A stretch of 64,000 nt of DNA. Origin: Periconia sp. R9002. Taxonomy: Eukaryota > Ascomycota > Dothideomycetes > Pleosporales > Periconiaceae. Where the stretch lies: contig JAMAHW010000090.1 in the NCBI GenBank assembly GCA_023627715.1, positions 62,001 through 126,000 of the forward strand. The letters are read 5' to 3'. The position numbers were made by a program, and so were the translations under genes. Positions 1-9,654 of this stretch are shown one piece after another (the stretch's first letter is position 1; each line of letters begins with the position of its first letter). The notes below the pieces were generated by a model. The model was not told the origin of the DNA. It searched no databases and saw nothing but the letters and a program-made list of their open reading frames with translations.

Positions 1-584
1 TCGACCTGGATGTCGGGTACGCCGTCTACAGGCCCTTCGACATTTCCCCGCAGTATCCATCGGATGGCCGCAGCCATGTAACCAAACCTCGCGTCGTTGC
101 CTCCTTCCACTTGATCGCCGTCACCTAACGTCTCGCCGAATCCACCGTCAGGCTTCTGCATTTTGTTGAGCCATGCTAATATCTCTTTTCTCTTGACTCT
201 CTCCAAGTCATCTCCAAGAATCACGAGAGCGGAAAGGGCGAAGAAGGTACCGGGCACGTGAGCAGGATCCCATATCTTGTTGTCGTCGTTCCTGGCGTCT
301 CCAAGATTGGTTGCTGGCGCAGGTCTGAAGCCTCCTTCTGGCAGCTGGCAATGATAGATCCAATCTATGTATCCTTGACGTTCTTCGGGAGAAAGTGCGG
401 AGGGGAGATCACCGAGGATATCGAGAGCAGAAAGGATGAAGAGGCCTAAGATCATACGATTGGCATCGTTGCCGGTGTAGTGGTGCGGCAGGAACGTCTT
501 TAGGTTTCTCCGCCAATACCTAATGTGGGCGGAGTAGTTGAGTTTTTGTTCGTCACCATGCGCAACGACGACGGCAGGGCTCAT
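1..584 (-). CDS. CDC43: Geranylgeranyltransferase type I beta subunit (C-terminus beyond window)
   Basis: Beta subunit of the heterodimer that attaches geranylgeranyl to CaaX proteins such as Rho/Cdc42 GTPases. The first 194 codons are visible and open to the left edge without an intron. The start at 584 begins MSPAVVVAHGDEQ and is followed by an RYWRRNLKTFLPHHY segment, matching the N-terminal helices of PGGT1B/Cdc43. The family's prenyltransferase repeats follow: IDWIYHCQLPEGGFRP near residue 85, then MQKPDGGF near 150 and GGNDARFGYMAAAIRWIL near 165. The zinc-ligand region and C-terminus lie outside the window. It is divergently arranged with the RhoGAP at 1422. Its own substrates are Rho GTPases, but that proximity is probably coincidental. 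The alternative, farnesyltransferase beta (RAM1), fits less well because the N-terminal segment follows the GGTase I pattern. Confidence 0.88.
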   Translation of the reverse strand, partial: MSPAVVVAHGDEQKLNYSAHIRYWRRNLKTFLPHHYTGNDANRMILGLFILSALDILGDLPSALSPEERQGYIDWIYHCQLPEGGFRPAPATNLGDARNDDNKIWDPAHVPGTFFALSALVILGDDLERVKRKEILAWLNKMQKPDGGFGETLGDGDQVEGGNDARFGYMAAAIRWILRGNVEGPVDGVPDIQV

Positions 585-1421
585 GCTGGTGTTTGTTTGG
601 TTTCGACTGTCCAGGACTCGGGCGAGTAGGCCGCGAAAGTGGATTTTGTGGCTTAGAACGCCCGCTTGATTGCTTATTATGTCGATGTCCAAGCGCCGGG
701 TTGACGCCGACGACGGGACGAGGAAGGGATTTTTTTATCGTTTGATGACTATTCAGCCCTGTGAACGGGGTTGAGATTTGCCTCCTTTTTTTCGTTCTCG
801 TCCAGTTCCTGGATGGAGGTTGTGGACTTGCTATTTCGAGGCGGTACTAGGTAGGACGAGTGACGTGTTGGAAGGCAGACGGCCCAATGTAGCAAGGCTT
901 GCTTGGGAACTGATCGGGGGACAGTCCAAGCCGTGGCGGCGGGTCATTCTGCGGCCAAACGGCGGGTGACTAAGGACATGTGCCTTGGATTCAATGGGGT
1001 TAACTCGACGCGATCCTGGAACCCTTAGTGTAGGGTAGAGCCACGAATGACCCCTGCTTCCTGAGTGCGTGCGTGCTCTCAGCTCCTGCTCTGCTGCAGC
1101 AACTCACTAACTTATTATTAACTGCAACTTTCAATCCCACGCACAACTTCTCTCCTGACGACCCGACATCAACTCTTCTTCCCTCACCCTCTTCCGCTTT
1201 CCTCTTGCTTTTTCCTTTAGCGACCCGCCCTGCCTCACCTTCAACCATCCTGCGCTAAAGCATCAGACGTGTCCTGCCTGCGTCACTGAGACTCCCACTC
1301 CCAGTCTTTCCCACCCGACATTCGCTACAACCCACCCGGCTCCAGTCCCGACTTTGTGCGCCATCTCTGTAGCCGTTTGGTTAGGTTTCGTGCCGATCTT
1401 GATACCCCATCTTCTTTTCCA
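585..1421. other. Intergenic, divergent promoter region
   Basis: This is shared upstream DNA of the geranylgeranyltransferase (left, minus) and the RhoGAP (right, plus). From about 1140 to 1350 the plus strand is strongly pyrimidine-rich (CT tracts), as is usual for core promoters and 5' leaders in filamentous fungi. Short open frames occur on both strands but none shows a recognisable domain. Confidence 0.6.
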
Positions 1422-4142
1422 ATGGCGTCAGGCTTTGCCGGCTCGTTCTGGTCGAGCGATTATGCAGGAGGTACGGCCCCCGTTGTCCGCGCTCCTGCGC
1501 ATATCTACACTCGGTACAATCGCTAAGTGCGCTAGGCTTGGGTGTTTTATTTGGAAAACTGCAACAGGGTGTCCAGGAAAACCAACAAATCCTCACCGTT
1601 GCTCGTTTGCGCGCCGATGCCGAAGAGCAGTATGGAAACAGCTTGGCGGCTATATCTCCCGCGACAGAACGCGTGTCGGGCGGCTTCACTAGAGATGAGG
1701 GCGCCAGCGTGCGAAAGGTGAGTGAAGATGCCAGAAAGAGGGTCGGCATCACCGTTTATAACCATCTGTCCAGGCGTACGAGGGTGTGCGCACCGAAATG
1801 GAAACCGCCGCCGAGAACCACCGTAAAATCGCATCCAACATCCGCGAGTTGGTCGTGAATCCCTTTGGTCGCTGGTGTGAAGCGCATGCTGTGCGTGTCC
1901 AGAATTCGCAAGACGATTTGCAATCCCGCATCAAGCTCCACGACCGTCAGGCTGAAGCGGTGCGCAAGTTTCGGTCTCAGTACTATAATAAATGTCGATT
2001 GGTGGAGGATCTCGAAGAGGAGGACAAACTGGCATTCCAGGATCCTGATGCTCAACAGAGTCCCAAAGTGAAGGTGCCCACAATCAAGATGACTGAGCAT
2101 GAAGACAACGAGGAGGACCCCATTGATCTCGGTGATGAGACGTACACACCTGAGCAGGTCAAGAAAATCTTGACCCACATGCTGGAAACCATCAAGCTCG
2201 GCGAAGTGAAGGTTCCCATCCTGGGGACATATCAAAACTGCTCCAATGGTGCAGACATCACCGACTACATCCAAAAGCACATGAAGGCAACCAGCGTAAG
2301 TTATGCCGAGCGCATCGGCCAGGACTTGATTGAGAATGGTTTTCTTCGTCTCATTGGAAATGTCGGCAACACGTTTGCAAACAGCTCCCGGATGAACTAC
2401 CAATGGAAGACCAAGGTTTTCCAGATTACCGATATACCGGAAAAGAAGCAGGGCCTCGCTCGCTCTTCCACTGCAATGTCCACAGACAGCTTTAGCGTTG
2501 ATTCTCCTGCCGGTGCCGTTCAGGAATATCTGCAAGGCTGGAATCCCCTGAACAACCAGTACCCCAACGAGACTCCCTCGGAGAGGCTCCGCCGAGAGGC
2601 ACGTGAGTCTGATGAACGATACAAACAGTCGGTGAAGAAGCTGGATTCTCTGCGCTGCAATCTTGAAGAGGCCATGATTGATCACTTGAAGTTCATGGAG
2701 CGATGCGAATTGGACAGACTGAAGGCGATCAAGGCCGTCATTCTCGACTTCTCCGGTGCCATTAGCAATGTCATTCCCAGTCTGCAGAGCACTGTGGACA
2801 AGATGATGCTCTTCCAGGAGACGGTTCAGCCATTGGGTGACCTCCGGTACCTGCTGGAGAACTACAGGACTGGCCAGTTCATTCCGAGGGTCACCACCTA
2901 CGAAAACTACTACAACTCTGTAGATGGTAAGTAACTTCCAGGTTAAGACTAAAGGACATGCTAACAAATTTTCAGAACAAACGTTCGGCGTGGACCTGGA
3001 GGCGAGAGCCCGATCTGACCGCAAGCGCGTGCCAATCATCATCACTACCATCCTCACTTTCCTGGACAACCACTACCCCGACCTAGAAGGCGACGAGGCC
3101 CGTCGTGGCATCTGGCTCGTTGATGTTCCGTTGTCACAAACCCACGATTTGCGCGCTGCCATCAATACTGGCAAGACATTCCCTCACGAAGTTCTCGACA
3201 AATACGACATCCCTATTGTTGCCAGCGTCCTGAAACTTTATCTGCTTGAGCTCCCTGGTAAGCCTGCCTGCTTTCTGGATTAACAGTATAAAGCTAACGT
3301 TATAAGATTCTCTTGTCTCTTCTCATGTATACGAAATCATCAAGACTATCTACAGCACAACGGCGGCCGAATCGTCCGAAGAGACACGCGTATCCGTTAT
3401 CCAGTCAACCCTGGGACAACTTCGCCTCGCCAACATTGCTTCGCTCGATGCCCTCTGCACCCACTTCACTCGCCTGATTGAGCTTACTTCGGCCGACGAA
3501 GCCTACGTCACCTCTCTTGCTAATACTCTTGCTCCTTGCATTCTTCGACCTCGACAAGAGAACAGTTTGACCATGAACGAACGCTACAGCTACCGTCTGA
3601 TCCGCGATCTCTTCGCCCACAAAGATGCCATCTTCGGCGAGTTGAAGCGTGCGAGCAGCTTGACACATTCCTCCTCAGGGGCACAGCGACCGCGTGCCAT
3701 TTCAACGGACGAGAGCAACAGGCGTGCAAACTACGAAGAGCGCAACCGTGCCATCGCCGCCCAACGCTCCCCTCGGGCTACGTCCCCCGGACCAGGTGCC
3801 CGCAACTCGATGGGTGGATCCCACCGCCGCGACCGCAGCCAAACGAGATTCCCAGTCAACACGTCCTCGCCAACCGAAACCCGTCGCAACACACGCAACT
3901 CGCTCGAAGTCCCCGGCAGCATCGACAGCCCCGTCGTGGAGGGCAACGTCACCAACGGCGCGACCACCGCAGAGCCAGCGTCCGTGGAGCATCCTGCCCC
4001 ATCGAGCACGCGCGTCCCTCTCCCCCGAAAGCACGCCGGCAGCTTGGCTAGGAGCAATCGAGATTCGGCGGGTAGTTTGAAGGGCATAACGGAAGATGGC
4101 GCGAGAGGCGTTACGCTAGAGGACAAGCCGATGGATGACTAG
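1422..4142 (+). CDS. RGD2: F-BAR/DEP/RhoGAP protein, Rgd2 type
   Basis: Predicted Rho-family GTPase regulator of about 833 aa acting at the cell cortex. Exons by phase and splice motifs are 1422-1470, 1536-1717, 1774-2926, 2976-3257 and 3307-4142. The order is an F-BAR first half (FWSSDYAGG then LFGKLQQGVQENQQIL), a DEP domain inserted at about residues 200-300, the second F-BAR coiled coil (about 345-450), RhoGAP (about 462-650) and a Ser/Arg/Pro-rich disordered tail. A DEP inside the F-BAR followed by RhoGAP is the Rgd2 arrangement of yeasts. Unusually, the position of the catalytic arginine finger reads GIWLVDVPL, with Leu instead of Arg, and the second conserved Arg (KxxLR) also reads Leu (KLYLLELP). 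The domain may be catalytically weak or work differently. The family assignment is firm; activity is inferred. Confidence 0.9.
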
Positions 4143-4626
4143 TAGTTTATGCCATTTGTACCCTTGTGCCTCTGTCTAGCTCTTAGGCATTTGATGTATT
4201 GGAACATGAAACCTTCTTTTTTCTTTCTTCTCCCTTTCTCTGATGAATGAAAGAAGAAAATATCTAATGTCCCCCTTACTCGAAATCGTAATGACCTTGG
4301 GATGAATGGATTTTATGTTGTAGTTCTTTCTCTCTCTCGGTGTCGGTGTGTCTGTTGGAAGATTGCGATAGTCTAGAGCGTGTGATATCATATATCATAT
4401 ATTACATATCGATTTTGTTTTATCGTTTCGTTTTCAATTTTTGAGAGTGGTTTTCTTTTTATTTCTCGAACATCGCACCAAGCGTAATATGTTATATGTA
4501 AATCGGACCTGCTGTGGGTTTTATACCAATTGTCATTCGTATGATATCTACTATCAGCTACTCAAAAGTAACTCACGGCGTACATTCCCTACCTATGGAA
4601 TATCTCTTCTACGCCCGTGGAAAAGG
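4143..4626. other. Intergenic, convergent 3' ends
   Basis: The space between the stops of the RhoGAP (plus) and the dehydrogenase (minus). It is AT-rich with T tracts and ATATCATATAT stretches around 4380-4415, compatible with 3' UTRs and polyadenylation signals of both genes. Nothing else is seen. Confidence 0.6.
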
Positions 4627-6249
4627 TCAAGTCCTTGCCTGCGCCTCGAACCTCCGCTTAAAAGACTAAAATCACGTCAGCTCACACACACACAGACACA
4701 TATACCTTCAAAAGAAGAAAAAAAAAGATTTAAAAGAGAGAACCGAAAACCCACCTGACAACTAACCCTACACGCCTCCAGCAACCCCACCCGCGGCTCA
4801 TACCCCAACACGCTTCTCGCCTTACGAATACTCACATACCGATCCTTCGTCGCATCCAACACAATCCCCCTACTCAACACGCTCTTCGCACCACTCACCC
4901 AACCCCACCACTCGACTCCCCATCCAACCCACCACGCGACACCCTCGGGCACACGCACCTCGAACGGCGGCGTGTGGTCGAATTCCCTCCAGATGGCGAG
5001 ACAGAGGTCGCGCGGCGACACGGGCTCGCCGTTTGTGATGAAGAAGGCTTCGCCTGCTGCGGTGCCCGAGTTGAGCAGGTTGGCCACGGCGAGGACGTGC
5101 GCGTCTGCGGCGTTGCTGACGTAGGTGTAGTCTTGCAGGTTGGTGCTCGAGCCGAGGATGAAGGGGGTTTCGTGGGCGCGGATGCAGGCGTGGATGGTGG
5201 GGATTGCTGTGGGGTGGTGAAGGGGGTTGATTAGCTTTTTGTGGGGGTTGGGGAGAGTGATTAGGGATTAGGGAGGTGGGAGGGGTTTACAGAGGGGTGG
5301 CACGCCGGGAGGTCATATATCGGGTAGCTAGTGTACCAGGCGTTATTCACAAATCAGATAACTATACTAGACATACTATGTAGGTCGTAGAGCTTCGATT
5401 CGTAGAACCTATTAGTCTTCCCGATATGTGACTTTCCGGCGTGTCACCCCTCTGTAAAAGAGTACGTACTGACTGGGTCATTGGGACCGAAGAGCGCTGA
5501 GGGTCGGAGGACGCAGGTGAGAAAGTCTGGTTTGTTCGCTGAGAGGACGAGGTTTTCGGCTATAGCCTGAGCAGTGTTAGGATGGTGGGGGAGAAAGGAG
5601 GGAGTGTACTTTGAGACTGGTAACATCCGGAAGCTGAAAGATTGAATGGAGCAGTTCAGTCGGCGATATATGTACGTACTTTGGACTGTCCGTAGCATGT
5701 CGTGGCTCGTCCGGTGCTCCACGTCTCATCTACATTCCTGAAATCTTTATCGAGCTCGTCGAGGAGTACCGTCACACTGCTCGTATACACCTACATACGC
5801 ACGCACGGCCGTCAGAATTACTGAAAGGACCCTTAGAGTACCAGATCATATAGCGAGCGACTCACGAAAGCCTTGACTCCCACCTCTTGAGCAACATCAA
5901 GGACGTTCCTCGTCCCCTCTATGTTAATTTCAAAGACCGTGTCCCATAACTTCTTATTCTTCTTTCCGTAGGGTGCGTATCGATCTTGACCAACTGGGTA
6001 AACACCAACGGTATGCACAACGACATCTGGTCTAGCCTCCTCGAAAATCTTTTTTAGATCTTCACGCTGCAGTACACTGCTGCGGACATAGCGGACTTGA
6101 GAGAATGATTGCGTGCCGAGAGAGGGTGGGTTGATGTCGAGTGCTGTGATTGTGTATATAGATGGATCGGGAAGCTGGAGGAAAGACTGAATGATGGCTG
6201 TGCCGAGGAAGCCGGTGCCACCGGTTATCAGGATTTTAGTTGGGGCCAT
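4627..6249 (-). CDS. NAD(P)-dependent 3beta-HSD/Erg26-like dehydrogenase
   Basis: Short-chain dehydrogenase of the extended 3beta-hydroxysteroid dehydrogenase family (sterol-4-alpha-carboxylate 3-dehydrogenase-like), about 360 aa. Exons on the minus strand are 6249-5866, 5790-5680, 5566-5470, 5206-4755 and 4665-4627, and all phases agree. The Rossmann motif GGTGFLG is at residues 10-16. The catalytic Y-x3-K (YGQSK) is at 161-165, preceded by YTSS. FGPNDP and QDYTYVSNAADAH are typical family blocks. The last exon encodes SFKRRFEAQART and was chosen because the branch motif CTGAC and TTTTAG acceptor precede it; reading through the fourth donor instead gives a low-quality tail that runs into a CA repeat (4683-4700). 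Intron 3 is unusually long (263 nt) because it contains an inverted-repeat element (5290-5454). Whether the enzyme works on sterols or a secondary metabolite is unknown. Confidence 0.85.
5290..5454. mobile_element. MITE-like element with 35-bp terminal inverted repeats, TA target duplication
   Basis: The ends 5290-5324 and 5420-5454 are inverted copies (31 of 35 positions match by hand). Each starts CAGAGGGGTG and reads on to ATATCGGG. A TA dinucleotide flanks both sides (5288-5289 and 5455-5456), as made by Tc1/mariner (Fot1/Pogo-like) transposases. The 165-bp element has no coding capacity, so it would be a non-autonomous miniature element mobilised in trans. It lies wholly within intron 3 of the dehydrogenase gene. 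All four mismatches between the arms are transitions. Confidence 0.85.
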
Positions 6250-6950
6250 GAGGAGGCGTAGGGTGGGTGTGACCAGAGTGATGGGGGTGGGCTTTTGGGG
6301 AAAGTAGTACAGCTTGTAATGTTTGGGTGTTTGTTATGATTGCATTTCTCTGGGTACTTTTGTGCGCGTTTAACATGTGTTGTTGGCGGATCCTGATTGA
6401 CGGTATTTCTAAAACTTATTTGTTACAAGAAACGCCATTCGGCGAGGATGAGTGGTGGAGGATGAAAAGACATCATCGGAGTATCCGCAACATGATGTCC
6501 TCTTCCCAGTCTAGTTAGGCATAATCTAGGAGGATCGCTATAAAAATACTTCAGGTACATTTATATGTACTGTAAGAAGGCATTTCTGAAACTTTTATTT
6601 CCATATCGGCAGAATTTATTTTGAGAAGGATAGATTATTGATTATTCATTTTTTGTATAATCCATCTCGACGTGTGACAGTGCATTATCTTCAGTTCAAA
6701 TGGGTTGCCAATTCAGGCAACTAGGAATTTCAATGCACCGAAACTGAGCAGTGATCGATGGATTTTACATACCTGCCTAATTGGGAAGTTTGGACTTCTT
6801 TATCCAATCATGTGGAGAGGATCCCAGATCTAGATTGATAACGATACTCCTAGTATTCAATGTTGTAAACACTCCAATATAGCAGACCAGGCTTTTCTAG
6901 CTCAACCCTATACGACAGACTGGATGTATACCTCCAACTAAATCCTAATC
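6250..6950. other. Intergenic, divergent promoter region
   Basis: Upstream DNA of the dehydrogenase (minus) and the NAT9-like gene (plus). It is AT-rich between about 6530 and 6900. A 63-codon open frame at 6327-6518 has no recognisable feature and was not called. Confidence 0.5.
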
Positions 6951-7792
6951 ATGAAACTCAATGAACACGAAGGTACATATATACTCCTTCCTGACCAAGC
7001 CATTCCACTAATTCTAAGCCAGCGTTGTTAACGCCCAAAATTCTACTCGTTCCATATTCGGAACACCACGTCCTAACCTATCACGAATGGATGCAAGATC
7101 CAGTAAGCCTTGCACTTCTCCTTTCTCCAATACACTTCTCATACACCCCATTCTTGTGTACTCATACATCCGCCCAGGAGCTCCAAACCCTGACTGCCTC
7201 CGAACCACTTACTCTCCCCGAAGAATACGCCATGCAAAAGTCATGGCGCACCGATGCCGACAAACTAACCTTTATTGTCTGCGCTGCTCCCTCTACCATT
7301 GACCCTGCTCTATCCACCATCACCGCTGGGAGGGAGGACGCACCTGACTCCATGATCGGTGACGTCAATCTTTTCTTGACACCTGATGATGATGAGAATG
7401 AAGAAGAGAGCCGTACTGCTATGCATTCGGTAGTCGGTGAAATTGAACTTATGATCGCTTCGAAGCAGCATCGAGGGCGTGGTCTGGGGAAAGAGATTTT
7501 GAAGCTCTTTATGTGGTATATTCTTGAATCGCTTCATGGGATCATGGATGAGTATAAGAGCGCCAACGCCGTCGATGCAAAGGAGGTGCATTTGACATAT
7601 TTAAGGGTGAAGATTGGTAAGGATAATGTGCGGAGCATCAAACTGTTTGAAAGTGTGGGCTTTACGAGAGTGACTGAAGAGCCGAATTATTTCGGCGAGT
7701 TGGAATTGAGATGGATGCCGCAACGGAAGTCGTCAGATGTGGTACGAAGGGAATTGGGCGATGCAATGAAGAGATTAACGTTCAAATCATGA
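6951..7792 (+). CDS. GNAT-family N-acetyltransferase, NAT9-like
   Basis: Predicted acetyl-CoA-dependent N-acetyltransferase of about 238 aa, related to human NAT9. Exons are 6951-6972, 7023-7102 and 7178-7792. The first exon encodes MKLNEHE, the conserved start of this family, and continues in phase to ALLTPKILLVPY. After WMQDP the text resumes at ELQTLTASEPLTLPEEYAMQKSW, a hallmark of NAT9 proteins. The acetyl-CoA loop is QHRGRGLGKE (RxxGxG). The second intron is 75 nt, a multiple of three with no stop, so intron retention would add 25 residues rather than break the frame. Its 3' end converges with RPT4, 182 bp away. Substrate unknown; the fly and human homologues have been linked to microtubule stability. 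Confidence 0.88.
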
Positions 7793-7974
7793 GGCCGCCA
7801 TACAAAACATTTCGGTCCATCTCAACATAGATATTGCATGATATGGACGAGCGATGATTGATTCAAGCAGAAAGCAGTTTTCTACTATTGATTTTTGATT
7901 ATTATACATGACACGTACCATCTATCATGATTGCCTGTCATTGCGTATCAATATCGTCCCAAGGGTGCTTCGCT

Positions 7975-9260
7975 CTACAGTTTCTGGTACTCGAGCTTGC
8001 CCTCCAATTTCTTTGATTCGGCCATCTTCCGTACTGCCTTGTTGAAATCGTCCTGGTTAATGGCGTCTCGGTAGTCCTTGATGGCAAATAAACCGCTGGA
8101 ATAAGTTAGTAATCGAAAATATGTAACAAATAAGATACAAACTTACGCTTCTGTGACAACGTTGCGGAGATCAGCTCCGTTGAACTGATCACTCATCTTG
8201 ACGATACTTTCAAAGTCAATCTCGCCCTCGGTCTGTACACCGCTAGCGTGAATCTTCAAAATCTCCAGGCGGCCGACTTCGTTGGGTAACGCAATCTCAA
8301 TCTTCCTGTCCAATCTTCCGGCACGCAAAAGGGCAGGATCAAGAGTATCGGGTCGATTTGTGGCCATGATGATCTTAGTCTGTCCCAAGTAGTCGAAACC
8401 GTCAAGCTGGTTGAGCAGTTCCATGAGTGTTCGCTGAATTTCTCGATCTGCTGAAGTACCTTCGGAGAATCTTCGTCCACCGATAGCGTCGATTTCATCC
8501 ATGAAGATGATGCACGGTTCGTGCTCCTTTGCGTAGCCAAACATCTCTCGAATCAGACGCGCAGACTCTCCAATGTATTTGTCGACGATAGCGGAAGAAA
8601 CAACCTTGAGGAAATTCGTTTCCAAACTACTTGCTACAGCACGTGCAAGTAAAGTTTTGCCGGTACCAGGCGGGCCATAGAGTAGAACACCCTTCGGCGG
8701 CTTGATTCCTACTCGTAGAAACAGCTCCGGATTCTTCAGTGGCAGTTCTATCACTTCTCGGAGTTCGCGAATTTGCTCGTTCAAACCACCGATACCACCA
8801 AAGCTGACTTGGCCTGGATCCTCCAGCGACATGTTGTAGACGAGCGGGTCAACTTCGCGGGGCAACATTCGCATGATTGTGAGAGTAGTCATATCCAGCG
8901 CAACTCGGGTTCCCTGTTTCAACTTCGCCTTGTCAACCTTTGACCGGCATCCGACAACATATCGAGGTCCTGACGACGCCTTTACGATGACTACAGTTTG
9001 TCAGCATCCTTCCAACATTTCCCCAGGTTTTGATGGGACTTACATCGCTCCTCATCCAACTGCTTCAATACCTCGCCTATTATTTGACCCACACTCTGCA
9101 AAGCCTTGATGTTGTCTTCTGATACGTCGAAATCGTGTTGGAGGCCCTTAATCTCTAACCGCAACGCCTTCAGCTTTGCCTCCCACTCTCTCGACTCTAG
9201 TAGCTTCCCCTTATACTCTTCAAGTGCGTGCTCACGCTCCGGATCGCTACTACCGCTCAT
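7975..9260 (-). CDS. RPT4: 26S proteasome regulatory ATPase Rpt4
   Basis: AAA+ ATPase of the 19S base ring that unfolds ubiquitylated substrates and opens the 20S gate. Predicted 393 aa from exons 9260-9044, 8990-8147 and 8095-7975 (introns of 53 and 51 nt). An N-terminal coiled coil (about residues 5-70) precedes the OB region [13 protein letters not shown]. The Walker A motif GPPGTGKT, the Walker B motif IIFMDEID and an [11 protein letters not shown] second region of homology are complete. The sequence follows Rpt4/PSMC6 rather than the other five Rpt subunits, including the [13 protein letters not shown] segment. The stop in EYQKL gives the family's usual length. It shares a 394-bp divergent promoter region with RRP9. 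Confidence 0.96.
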
Positions 9261-9654
9261 GGTGAGAAGCTGAAGTGGTGTCTAATCAAGGATTGGAATT
9301 CCCCGGGAGGCGGGCGACGGTCGATGACGAACAGGCGTAAACAGCTGTGGTTGCAGCGGGGACAGATAGGAGTGAGGGATGTGTGGTTGCTCGGATAGAT
9401 TTCTGGTGGATTGACCGGGATACGAGCTGGCGTATGGTTTTGAAGGAGCTGATTGATGAAGAACGTGGGGACGAAGCTTCTCGTTCACCTTGCGGCAGGC
9501 GGAGCTCTCGATGAGGCAAGCACGCGGCGTGTATCGGAGAAACTAACGGCCCGGCTAGACATCGGCGTTTTGTGTAAAAAGTTCCCCGATCATTGGAAAT
9601 TTTTGGTTTTGCTCCAAAACCGCCCTCGAAAACCTTTAACACTCCAAGCTCGCA
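9261..9654. promoter_or_regulatory. Divergent promoter region of RPT4 and RRP9
   Basis: A 394-bp gap between the two start codons. Short open frames run through it on both strands without recognisable domains. No binding site could be assigned with confidence. Confidence 0.5.

Noticed and set aside
1756..3069. 437-codon open frame on the minus strand
   Set aside because: Lies antisense to RGD2 exon 3, has no recognisable domain, and the plus-strand frame encodes a complete conserved protein with matching introns.
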